NCBI GenBank assembly: GCA_002281005.1
Contig: NCFD01000005.1
Location: 1-15,142 of the forward strand
Length of the DNA: 15,142 nt
Source of the DNA: Acidocella sp. 35-58-6
GTDB lineage: Bacteria > Pseudomonadota > Alphaproteobacteria > Acetobacterales > Acetobacteraceae
Reading direction: 5' to 3'
Shown here piece after piece: positions 6,046 to 12,716 of the stretch. The notes under the pieces were generated by a model. It saw nothing but the letters and a program-made list of their open reading frames with translations. It was not told the origin of the DNA and did no database searches. Position 1 is the first letter of the stretch; each line of letters starts with the position of its first letter. The translations under genes were made by a program, and so were the position numbers.

Positions 6046-6345
6046 TTATTCTTTTAGCCATCCCTCTAAAAGCTCCTGCAAAACATCCGATAAATCCCGG
6101 CCGTCATCTTCGGCCTGCAATTTCGCCGCTGCGGCACGCTGGGTCTGTTTTTTCAAAAAATGCGAATACAGCTTCCATTGCGGATTGCTCCGCTTGCCTG
6201 TCGCGGGCCGGCCGCGGCCCCTGCCCTCTTCCGGTATCAGCAGCGGTGCCGGTTGGACTACTGGCGCGACCGGTTCCGAGCTGTCTGGCTCGGCCTGTAG
6301 CCGATGAATCTCCGCCAAAGCGGCAAATTTTCTTTTTTCAGCCAT
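6046..6345 (-). CDS. parG: ParG-like ribbon-helix-helix partition protein
   Basis: A 99-residue, probably dimeric DNA-binding protein that would bind the plasmid centromere and stimulate ParA. The N-terminal half (1-50) is flexible and Pro-rich and ends in the basic patch GRGRGRPATGKRS, a likely arginine-finger and DNA-contact region. The C-terminal part, WKLYSHFLKKQTQRAAAAKL to SDVLQELLEGWL, fits a ribbon-helix-helix: a short strand and then two helices. The start overlaps the end of parA by 8 bases, which indicates translational coupling in one operon. Proteins of this type also repress their own operon by binding repeats upstream of parA. The fold call rests on pattern, length and position; sequence identity within this family is always low. 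An alternative name would be ParB, but no ParB/Spo0J domain is present. Confidence 0.8.
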   Translation of the reverse strand: MAEKRKFAALAEIHRLQAEPDSSEPVAPVVQPAPLLIPEEGRGRGRPATGKRSNPQWKLYSHFLKKQTQRAAAAKLQAEDDGRDLSDVLQELLEGWLKE

Positions 6346-6946
6346 TGGTGATCTCCTTTCCGGCCGCTTCGTAGGCGTCCCAGGCCCGCCCGGCGTTCCG
6401 GTCGTCCTTCACGCCATAAACTGGCACGCCCTCGGCCGCAGCCTTCTCAAAGGCGGCCAGGCGGGGAATCTCGGTGGCGAACACCGGAATGCCCTCGGCA
6501 TTCAACATCTCCCGGAGCTGCTGGCCCTCCGTTCGAGGTTTGGGTGGCACCATCGTCAGCAACACCCGGTGAGTCTTGTTCCCCAGGCTCCGCAATTTGG
6601 CGAGCGTATGGGTAAGGCCGTCCGTCGCCACGCTCTCCGGGACCGCAGGAATCACAAGCATATCGCAGTTGCCGGCCAGGTCTTTGAAATCGTCGTCGGT
6701 CGGATTGCCTTCGGTGTCGATGATGATGTGCTTATAGTCCCGAATGTGACTGACCATCTGGGCATGGGTAACGACTTTGAAGGGCAACCCGTGATCCCCG
6801 CCGCGCTGGCTCCACTTGGTGGCGCTTCGGATACCGTCGCCATCGACCAGTAGGGTAGGGGCCAAACGCTGCAGATATGCAGCCAAATGAATGGCCGTCG
6901 TCGTTTTCCCAACGCCGCCTTTATAGCTTGTCACGGTAATTATCAT
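6338..6946 (-). CDS. parA: ParA-family partition ATPase (type Ib, short)
   Basis: A Walker-type ATPase that forms gradients on the nucleoid and moves plasmid copies apart. With the start at ATG 6944-6946 it has 202 residues beginning MIITVTSYKGGVGKTT; the deviant Walker A KGGVGKTT has the signature lysine. Further motifs are LLVDGDG (A'), HIIIDTEGNP (Walker B) and the VIPAVPESVATDG region. No N-terminal DNA-binding domain exists, which places it in the short ParA class that partners with ParG-like proteins, as seen next door. An ATG at 6956-6958 would add MCEN; neither start has a clear ribosome-binding site, and the shorter form matches usual family starts. The upstream AT-rich repeats are the likely centromere and operator. 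Confidence 0.92.
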   Translation of the reverse strand: MIITVTSYKGGVGKTTTAIHLAAYLQRLAPTLLVDGDGIRSATKWSQRGGDHGLPFKVVTHAQMVSHIRDYKHIIIDTEGNPTDDDFKDLAGNCDMLVIPAVPESVATDGLTHTLAKLRSLGNKTHRVLLTMVPPKPRTEGQQLREMLNAEGIPVFATEIPRLAAFEKAAAEGVPVYGVKDDRNAGRAWDAYEAAGKEITNG

Positions 6947-7024
6947 ATTTTCACACATCCGAATTTCTGCCTACATAAATATACACATTTTCAGATGTTT
7001 GAATATCCATATTTTTGAATATAC
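6944..7024. repeat. Candidate partition site (parS/parC) and parA operator
   Basis: This 80-bp AT-rich stretch upstream of parA holds repeated words: CATATTTTC (6944-6952), CATTTTC (6985-6991), CATATTTTT (7008-7016), TTTGAATATC (6998-7007) and TTTGAATATA (7014-7023). The sequence AATAT-CC-ATATT in the middle is a palindrome. Short AT-rich repeats next to parA are the known binding sites of ribbon-helix-helix ParG-type proteins. The repeats are seen; their role is inferred. Confidence 0.55.
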
Positions 7025-7041
7025 AAAATTATTTAATAATC

Positions 7042-7070
7042 TTGACTAGGCGGCGTAAATAACCTATATC
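7042..7070 (+). promoter_or_regulatory. Promoter of the NYN-domain gene
   Basis: TTGACT (7042-7047), a spacer of exactly 17 bp and TATATC (7065-7070) form a strong sigma-70-type promoter. Transcription from about 7077 leaves a leader of roughly 87 bases before the NYN gene. It lies right beside the parA upstream repeats, so partition proteins could affect it. Confidence 0.65.
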
Positions 7071-7123
7071 CCCATTCGTAGCGCTGGGCGGAGAATACGC
7101 ACGTCCAGACGCACCGTACTAAC

Positions 7124-7145
7124 GAGGGCGCTCGCGGGCGCCCTC
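7124..7145 (+). promoter_or_regulatory. GC-rich hairpin in the NYN-gene leader
   Basis: GAGGGCGC (7124-7131) and GCGCCCTC (7138-7145) form a perfect 8-bp stem with a 6-base loop. It ends 18 bases before the start codon, between promoter and gene. No T-run follows directly, so it is more likely an RNA structure affecting stability or translation than a terminator. In view of the RNase-like fold of the product, self-cleavage is one thing to test. Confidence 0.5.
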
Positions 7146-7163
7146 TGTCATTTAGAGGTTAAA

Positions 7164-7964
7164 ATGCACCGCACAGCCGTCTTCGTTGACGCGGGCTATG
7201 TTTTTGCTCAGGGGTCCGTTCTTCTGACCGGCACAAAACAAGGCCGCGAATTCCTCTCCCTCGACATCCCCGGCATGGTCAGCGCTCTCAATCAAATTGT
7301 GAGCGTCGAAACTGGGCTCCCGCTGCTTCGAATTTACTGGTACGACGCGATGCGTGTCGGCCGCCCAACTCCAGAGCAAATGGCGCTGGCTGATACCCCA
7401 AACATCAAGATACGGCTTGGGCAGGTAAATTCCGCCGGCGAACAGAAGGGCGTTGATGCACTCATCATAACCGATCTGGCCGAACTCGCCCGGAACCAAG
7501 CGATTTCTGATGCTGTACTTGTCTCAGGAGACGAGGACGTTCGAGTAGGTGTTGTACTTGCACAGCAATTTGGGGTGCGAGTCCACCTGGTTGGGATCCA
7601 CCCCAGCAGGGGTAATCAAAGTCGATCCCTTCTTCAGGAGGCTGACACAGCGACTGAATGGGACCTAGCGACGATTCGTACCTTTTTGAATTACTCTCCC
7701 CCGGTTGCCGCACCGACTTCCGGGGTAACACCCAACCCCGCCGCCGGTCTGGATGCTCACATTGAACCTCTAGTAGCAGCTCTGGCCCCGGCCGATCTGT
7801 CGGCACTAAAATCTCAATTTCGGCAAGCAAACCAAATGCTACCCAAAGAGCATGACACCGGCTTACTTCGAATAGGACGCATCTACTATTCGCAAGCTAC
7901 ACTCTCATCGACTGAGCGGGCGGCGTTGCGCACTGCGTTTGTTCGCCTGGTGCTGGCGAAATAG
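7164..7964 (+). CDS. NYN-domain (PIN-like) putative ribonuclease
   Basis: A 266-residue cytosolic protein. Residues 1-165 match the NYN/LabA-like PIN fold: VFVDAGY with Asp9, then KGVDALIITDL (Asp98, Asp104), then VLVSGDEDV (Asp123, Asp125). These acidic residues are the expected metal ligands of a nuclease active site. A Pro-rich linker (about 170-185) leads to a separate helical region of about 75 residues with no family I recognise; it might bind RNA or a partner. The start is ATG 7164 with GAGGTTAAA just upstream. The gene has its own promoter and a leader hairpin and converges with a broken WGR gene 12 bp away. NYN proteins occur as single genes on plasmids and in some defence or toxin settings; no antitoxin is seen next to it. 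The fold is secure, the role unknown. Confidence 0.85.
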   Translation: MHRTAVFVDAGYVFAQGSVLLTGTKQGREFLSLDIPGMVSALNQIVSVETGLPLLRIYWYDAMRVGRPTPEQMALADTPNIKIRLGQVNSAGEQKGVDALIITDLAELARNQAISDAVLVSGDEDVRVGVVLAQQFGVRVHLVGIHPSRGNQSRSLLQEADTATEWDLATIRTFLNYSPPVAAPTSGVTPNPAAGLDAHIEPLVAALAPADLSALKSQFRQANQMLPKEHDTGLLRIGRIYYSQATLSSTERAALRTAFVRLVLAK

Positions 7965-7976
7965 CCTAAACTCTCG

Positions 7977-8201
7977 TCACCTGTAGCCACAACGTTCCTT
8001 TTTTTGGCGGTGTCGGTCCAACGCTTCTTGGGCCGCCACAGATGTGGGGAAGGGGACAACACGAGCTTGGCCGCCTTTCCCAATGCGACCTCACTCCTGG
8101 GCTACACACCATTGCCCGAAGAGATCGAGTTGAATGTCCAGTCTATAAAAGCGGTGCATGTTTAGGGCAGCATCAACACGATGGAGAATTACGGCGCTCA
8201 T
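7977..8201 (-). pseudogene. WGR-domain protein with in-frame TGA at the signature Trp
   Basis: From ATG 8199-8201 the frame reads MSAVILHRVDAALNMHRFYR then LDIQLDLFGQWCVAQE, a TGA at 8091-8093 (codon 37), then GRIGKGGQARVVPFPTSVAA and QEALDRHRQKKERCGYR to a stop at 7977. The pattern is that of a small stand-alone WGR domain from its first strand to its KKERxGY end, and the stop falls exactly on the W of WGR (family: EWGRIG). TGG to TGA is a single transition. The start overlaps the preceding resolvase stop in ATGA, so the two genes were coupled. WGR domains in other proteins bind nucleic acid; the role of small plasmid versions is not established. It is probably dead unless TGA is read through. 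Confidence 0.8.
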
Positions 8202-8390
8202 GCCGTCACCAACGATAGCCTCGAAATCGTCGCCGGGCTGACATCATAGCTGCGCGCCAGCTCCTTCAACGTGGCGCCCTCGGCCCGGCGCTGGCGGGCC
8301 TCGGCCTGCTGCTGCGGGGTGAGGGAAGGGGGGCGGCCCATGTGCTGGCCGCGCGCCGTGGCCCGGCTGCGGCCTTCGGCCGTGCGGGTA
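8198..8390 (-). pseudogene. 3' fragment of a serine resolvase gene cut by the transposon
   Basis: About 63 residues remain, TRTAEGRSRATARGQHMGRP through SYDVSPATISRLSLVTA. This is the end of the long helix and the C-terminal helix-turn-helix (TLKELARSYDVSPATISRL) of a Tn3/Hin-type resolvase. The catalytic domain with the serine is missing. Homology ends exactly at 8390, where the 38-bp transposon repeat starts. A frame open into the transposon to 8458 is accidental. The original gene was coupled to the WGR gene and probably resolved plasmid multimers. The 5' part should lie beyond the transposon's right end. Confidence 0.88.
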
Positions 8391-8428
8391 GGGGTCACCG
8401 CACGATCTGTTAAAAATTGCACGCTAAG
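8391..8428 (+). repeat. Left 38-bp terminal inverted repeat of the Tn3-family element
   Basis: The 38 bases run from GGGGTCACCG to GCACGCTAAG. Length, the GGGG start and the inner GCACGCTAAG agree with Tn21-type ends. The tnpA stop codon (8424-8426) lies inside the repeat, a compact arrangement common in this family. Confidence 0.85.
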
Positions 8429-11390
8429 CAGCGCGGGGTATGAACGGAGCGCGAACATCGCGTAGCGGCCTGAAGCTGGCGTCGGGATTGGCGGCGTTCC
8501 AGACGTAATCCCCGGTCAGGGCGATGTGTTCCCATCCGAGTGGCGCGACATGCGCCAGAAGATCATCGGGAACGGCCGTCCCCTGGGCCCGCAGGTGCTT
8601 GACGGCCTGGTCGAGATAGGCGGTGTTCCAGTGGATAATGGCGGCGGTGATGAGGCTGAGCCCGGAGGCCCGGAAGCTCTGGTTTTCGAAGGTGCGGTCG
8701 CGGATTTCGCCCTGGCGATGGAAGAACACGGCACGGCGCAGGGCATTGCTGGCTTCTCCCTTGTTGAGCCCGGCATGGCTGCGCTGACGCAAGGCTGGGT
8801 CGGACAGCCATTGCAAGGTGAACAGGGTGCGCTCGATCCGCCCCATTGCTCGCAGCGCCCGGGACAGGGCGTTTCCGCCGCCGGCGGCGGCCAGCTTCCG
8901 TAGGATGATGGACGGCAGGACGGTGCCAGCAGCGATGGAAGTCTTCAACCGCATCAACTCGGGCCATTGCCCAAGGATGGCGGCGGTTTCGACGGCGTCG
9001 CCGATCAGCGGTGCCAGCAGCGGCCAATTACCAGACTTTTCGATGGTGTAGAGCTTCCTGTCCCTCAGATCCTTGATCCGGGGGGCGAACCGGTAGCCCA
9101 GCAGATGGCAGAGACCGAAGACATGATCGGTCGCGCCGGCAGTGTCAGTATAATGCTCGGCAATGCGCAGATCAGTCTGGTGGACATGATGCAGCAGCCC
9201 GTCGAGCACATGAGGCGCCTCGCTCATCGTTGCGGAGATGACGCGCGTGTGGAACGGTCCATACTGGCCGGAGACATGAGTATAGATCACCGCGCCCGGT
9301 TCGATGCCATATTTGGCGTTCACCGAGCCGCCGGCTCCGGCGCGACCAGCGGCCCGGAAATATTGCCCGTCCGAAGACGAGGTTGTTCCATCGTCCCAGA
9401 TCGCCGCCATGGGGTGTTTATGATGTGCGTTGATGATGGCGGCGCGGGCGGCAACATAATTGTCATCGCTGATGTGCCATTGGGCCACGTTGACCAGATG
9501 GTGATAGCTGAGGCCCCGCGAGGCGTCGGCCATGCGGGCAAGACCAAGATTGGTGCCGTCGGCGAGCACCGCCGCCAGTAAGGCCGCTTTGTCGGCGGTG
9601 GGAAAACCGGTGCGCAGATGCGCGAACCTGTCAGTGAACCCGGTCCAGGCGTTAACCTCGCTCAGAACCTCCGTGATCCGCACCCGAGGCAGCATGCTGT
9701 TCAGCCGCAGCGCCAGATCGCGGGCCGCCTCGGGCACGGTGGGCGGCGTGCGGGCGATAAAAAGCTTGCCGTCCTCGATCTCTACCCCGTCGAGGTCGCC
9801 CCGCTCGGCCCGGGCGGCCACGAAAGTCAGACTCTCGCGCAGCATCTCTGTCCGGGTTTCAATGTAGCGATTGGGATCGGTCTCACCATCAACGCCGGTG
9901 GCTGTTCCTGTCCCGGCCGGGAGCAGATAGGTCTCGAATGCCTGATAATCCCGGCTGCCAGCGACCCAGATATTGCTGCCCCGCAGCTTGTCGCGCAGTA
10001 CGGCCAGCACCGCTGTTTCGTAGAGCCGCCGGTCCACTGTGCCGCTGGCGAAGATCAGCTTGCGCCATTGCGGCGGCAGAAACGCGGACGGTGGCCGTTT
10101 GGGCAAGGTACGGATTGTGCCACGGCTCAAGGCGCGGAGAAGTTCCAGCGCGGCCAGGACGGGATCGTTCGGCGCATTCGACCGGAAATCCAAGGCGGCA
10201 AGGAAGCGGGGGCTGAACCGGCGGAGCACCGAATATCGCTCGGCCGCCGTGACCAGAATATCCTGATCCGCCACATCGGCGACAGCGCCGATGATGGGCA
10301 GCACGCCTTCGAGATGGTCCATGCCGATCTCACGCTCGATGACACTCACCCCATCCTCGCCATCTTCCTGCGCCTGGCGCAAAGCGGCGATCGTCCGGCG
10401 GAACAGCAACAGCGCCTTGGCGACATCGCGCCGTGTGGCCTGAAACCGCCGCTCATCGCGGTTGCGCGCCCGGCTGAACAAGGTGCCGACATATTTCTCG
10501 AACATGGCCAGGGTTGCGTCCGTCAGCCGGGTTTCAAGGCTTGAGATCTGGGCAATGAGAATGGCGGCGCGCCGCGCCGGTTCCAGATCGGCGATGTGCT
10601 GCACGGTCATGATCGCCCCCTCGTCGGTCAGCCGGGCCAGGCGGGCAGCATGGATACGACCAGCCCGTGAGGGATCAATGCCCAGGGCGCGGACATAATC
10701 GAGGTGATCGAGCAGGGAAACGATGTTGGAGGGGGCTGGTGATTCTGAATAATCCCGTAGCCAGGCGAAACGGGAGCGGCGCAGCTCGGGATCAACCGTC
10801 AGCAGTTCGGTCAGAGCGGCTCGCTCCGCATCGGACATCCCGGTTGCCAGCGCTTCGAATGTTTTCTTGCGAGCTTGGGCACGGGCGGCCAATCCAATCC
10901 GCTCAAGCACCATCGCCGGGGGAAGCACGACGCCGATCGTCCTCAGATGCGCAAGGATCGCCAGGATGATGGGTTCTCCCCGATCAGTAGCCCATGCCAC
11001 ATCACAGCCGATGCGGAGCGAACTGCGCCAATCGTTCAGCCCGAAGCTGCGCAGGCCCAGGTATTTCTGTAGTTCCACGGCATGCCCACGGCGTGTCTGG
11101 TCCCTGTCTGCATAATCAGCAAAAATGGCTGCTGGCACACCAATTTGATGGGCTACAAAGGCGATCATGGCCGCTGGTGGCTGGGTGGTAGGCCCCAAGC
11201 CAAACCCCGGATATCGAAGAAGGCATAGCTGGACCGCGCAGCCGAGCCGATTAACCGAACGCCGCTTCGTGCGGATGAGCGCGAGGTCATCCATACCGAG
11301 GGTGAAATGACGGACCATCTCGGAGAGATCCGTTGGGATCGAGAACAGGCGGATTCGCTGCTCTGAGGATAGCAGGGTGCGGGTAGACAT
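8424..11390 (-). CDS. tnpA: Tn3-family transposase, full length
   Basis: A DDE transposase of 988 residues that binds the 38-bp ends and joins them to target DNA by replicative (cointegrate) transposition. The N-terminal part (LLSSEQRIRLFSIPTDLSEM and RRSVNRLGCAVQLCLLRYPG) is the repeat-binding domain of Tn3 transposases. The catalytic acids appear as Asp674 (SSSDGQYF), Asp749 (HYTDTAGATDH) and Glu879 (NKGEASNALRRAVFFHRQGE), spaced as in Tn3 itself. The frame is unbroken from ATG 11388-11390 to TAG 8424-8426, so the gene looks active. It is read divergently from tnpR, with the res region between them. The long antisense open frames over it are shadows caused by high GC content. Confidence 0.97.
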   Translation of the reverse strand: MSTRTLLSSEQRIRLFSIPTDLSEMVRHFTLGMDDLALIRTKRRSVNRLGCAVQLCLLRYPGFGLGPTTQPPAAMIAFVAHQIGVPAAIFADYADRDQTRRGHAVELQKYLGLRSFGLNDWRSSLRIGCDVAWATDRGEPIILAILAHLRTIGVVLPPAMVLERIGLAARAQARKKTFEALATGMSDAERAALTELLTVDPELRRSRFAWLRDYSESPAPSNIVSLLDHLDYVRALGIDPSRAGRIHAARLARLTDEGAIMTVQHIADLEPARRAAILIAQISSLETRLTDATLAMFEKYVGTLFSRARNRDERRFQATRRDVAKALLLFRRTIAALRQAQEDGEDGVSVIEREIGMDHLEGVLPIIGAVADVADQDILVTAAERYSVLRRFSPRFLAALDFRSNAPNDPVLAALELLRALSRGTIRTLPKRPPSAFLPPQWRKLIFASGTVDRRLYETAVLAVLRDKLRGSNIWVAGSRDYQAFETYLLPAGTGTATGVDGETDPNRYIETRTEMLRESLTFVAARAERGDLDGVEIEDGKLFIARTPPTVPEAARDLALRLNSMLPRVRITEVLSEVNAWTGFTDRFAHLRTGFPTADKAALLAAVLADGTNLGLARMADASRGLSYHHLVNVAQWHISDDNYVAARAAIINAHHKHPMAAIWDDGTTSSSDGQYFRAAGRAGAGGSVNAKYGIEPGAVIYTHVSGQYGPFHTRVISATMSEAPHVLDGLLHHVHQTDLRIAEHYTDTAGATDHVFGLCHLLGYRFAPRIKDLRDRKLYTIEKSGNWPLLAPLIGDAVETAAILGQWPELMRLKTSIAAGTVLPSIILRKLAAAGGGNALSRALRAMGRIERTLFTLQWLSDPALRQRSHAGLNKGEASNALRRAVFFHRQGEIRDRTFENQSFRASGLSLITAAIIHWNTAYLDQAVKHLRAQGTAVPDDLLAHVAPLGWEHIALTGDYVWNAANPDASFRPLRDVRAPFIPRAA

Positions 11391-11489
11391 CTTGGCGTCC
11401 CGTCAATGATGGCACGCCGTTCATAAACTGCTTGCCTTTTAAAGCAATTCTGCAACAGGATATTGAAAGGAAAATTCCGAGGAATTGCC
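11391..11489. other. res: Putative res site and divergent tnpA/tnpR promoter region
   Basis: The 99 bp between the divergent genes should hold the resolution site and the promoters. A near-palindrome TTGCCTTTTAAAGCAA (11432-11447) with an AT centre could be the crossover subsite. GCAATT (11444-11449) and AATTGC (11483-11488) form a wider inverted pair next to tnpR. Classical res sites span about 120 bp with three subsites, so this one is compact or reaches into a gene. Individual subsites cannot be assigned with certainty. Confidence 0.5.
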
Positions 11490-12122
11490 GTGACCGTGAA
11501 AACCGTTCGCAAACGACCGTTTGTGAAATCAACCAAGCCAGCAAGTGTCGGTGTATTGCTTGGCTATGCCCGTGTGTCCAAGGGTGACGAGCAGAACAAC
11601 GCTCTGCAAACAAAGGCGCTCAAGGTTGCCGGTTGCCGGCGTTTGTTTGAGGAGACAGCGTCTGGAGGACGGTGGGATCGAACCGAGCTGCATCGACTGC
11701 TTGATCATCTGCGGGAGGGGGATACCGTCGTTGTCTGGAAGCTCGACCGGCTGTCACGCTCACTGAAGGACGTGCTGCACATCATGGAGCGCATCGCGGA
11801 GGCCGGGGCAGGCTTCCGGTCGCTAACCGAGAACATCGACACCACGACGCCGGCTGGCCGAATGATGATGCAGATGGTCGGCAGCTTCGCCGAGTTCGAG
11901 CGTGCCATGATCCGGGAACGGACCTCCGCCGGCCTTGCAGCCGCCCGCGCCGAAGGTCGCATCGGTGGGCGTCGCAAGAAGCTCGATGCCGCCAAACGCC
12001 GCGAGATCGCCGAGAGCGTCATCACTGGCCGCAAGTCCGGGGCCGAGATGGCTCGGCTTTACAATATCAGTGCACCGACGGTGTCGCGCATCGTTGCTCA
12101 GCATCGCTCTGATCTGGCCTAG
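11490..12122 (+). CDS. tnpR: Serine resolvase of the Tn3-family element
   Basis: It resolves the cointegrates made by TnpA, by recombination at res. With the start at GTG 11490 (GAGGA 7-8 bases upstream) it has 210 residues. The catalytic serine is in LGYARVSKGD (Ser31), and the conserved VVWKLDRLSRSLKDV and FAEFERAMIRERT segments of serine recombinases follow. A C-terminal helix-turn-helix reads SGAEMARLYNISAPTVSRIV. About 20 basic residues precede the catalytic domain, more than in Tn3 or gamma-delta resolvase. A TTG at 11463 would add nine more, so the start is uncertain. It is divergent from tnpA, and its end faces merR 48 bp away. It is clearly different from the broken resolvase at 8198-8390, which belonged to the host plasmid. 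Confidence 0.92.
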   Translation: MTVKTVRKRPFVKSTKPASVGVLLGYARVSKGDEQNNALQTKALKVAGCRRLFEETASGGRWDRTELHRLLDHLREGDTVVVWKLDRLSRSLKDVLHIMERIAEAGAGFRSLTENIDTTTPAGRMMMQMVGSFAEFERAMIRERTSAGLAAARAEGRIGGRRKKLDAAKRREIAESVITGRKSGAEMARLYNISAPTVSRIVAQHRSDLA

Positions 12123-12170
12123 TTTGAGATTATCGACGGATCATCCGGTGGTGTTTTAAACGGCGACGCT

Positions 12171-12641
12171 TCAAGGCGCGGGCGCTGCCGCTTTCGGTTG
12201 AGATAGCGCTTCGATCAAGGGGCATTCCGCCGGCCCGCCTGCTTCGCATTGCCGAATGAGGGTTCCCAGAGTGACCTCGACCGCCCGCAGGTCGGCGATC
12301 TTGCGGCGCACGTCCTGACGATGGCGGATAGCAGCTTGTTTCACGTCCTCACAGTGGCGTTCATCTCTTTCGGCCAGGCTGAGAAGGCCGCGTACCTCGT
12401 CGAGAGAGAAGCCGAGTTCCCGGGCACGGCAGATGAAGGTGAGGCGCGCGATTTCGGCGGCGCCATAGATCCGGCGGCCGCTCTCGGTGCGCCGTGGCCG
12501 CTGAAGAACGCCGATCTTCTCATAGAAGCGGATTGTGTCGATGCCGCAGCCGGCTCGCCGCGCAACCGTGCCGATCGGCACCGATGGGCCATCGTTCCAA
12601 GTGGGGGAAGGACGCTTCTGACGGTCCGTTACACTGCTCAA
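12171..12641 (-). CDS. merR: Mercury-responsive regulator MerR
   Basis: A dimeric regulator that represses the mer promoter and activates it by DNA twisting when Hg(II) binds. The N-terminal winged helix reads PIGTVARRAGCGIDTIRFYE; a dimerisation helix follows. The three mercury ligands are all present: Cys97 (ERHCED), Cys132 (IRQCEAGG) and Cys140 (AECPLIEAL), spaced like Cys82/117/126 of Tn501 MerR except for a loop one residue shorter. The start chosen is TTG 12639-12641 with AAGAGG six bases upstream, giving 156 residues; the frame is open further but would cross the operator. A short ATG-TTT-TGA overlaps this start out of frame. The gene is divergent from the mer operon across a typical MerR operator. 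Confidence 0.9.
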   Translation of the reverse strand: MSSVTDRQKRPSPTWNDGPSVPIGTVARRAGCGIDTIRFYEKIGVLQRPRRTESGRRIYGAAEIARLTFICRARELGFSLDEVRGLLSLAERDERHCEDVKQAAIRHRQDVRRKIADLRAVEVTLGTLIRQCEAGGPAECPLIEALSQPKAAAPAP

Positions 12642-12651
12642 AACATACCTC

Positions 12652-12682
12652 TTGATCCTGGAGTTACTCCAGGACCTATAGA
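12652..12682 (+). promoter_or_regulatory. mer operator-promoter with 19-bp spacer
   Basis: TTGATC (12652-12657), a 19-bp spacer and TATAGA (12677-12682) surround the palindrome TCCTGGAG-TTA-CTCCAGGA. The overlong spacer is the hallmark of promoters that MerR-family activators switch on by untwisting. The promoter points toward the membrane-protein gene and merA; merR lies on the other side. Transcription should start near 12689. Confidence 0.88.
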
Positions 12683-12716
12683 CCATCGTCAGATGGACTT
12701 GAAGGAGTTTGCGGCC

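Noticed and set aside
8391..8458. N-terminal extension of the resolvase fragment (MFALRSYPALLSV...)
   Set aside because: These codons lie in the transposon repeat and tnpA end. They join the resolvase remnant only by chance reading through the insertion point.
9618..10544. Plus-strand frame of 308 codons opposite tnpA
   Set aside because: Shadow of the intact 988-residue transposase; no recognisable domain.
12123..12170. Possible terminator between tnpR and merR (CGGAT-C-ATCCG)
   Set aside because: The stem is only 5 bp with a one-base loop, which cannot form as such, and no clear T-run follows at the right distance.
12249..12716. N-terminal 156 codons of a long plus-strand frame ahead of the Cys-rich membrane protein
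   Set aside because: They are antisense to merR and cross the mer operator. The real gene starts after the promoter at 12717 (or 12693).
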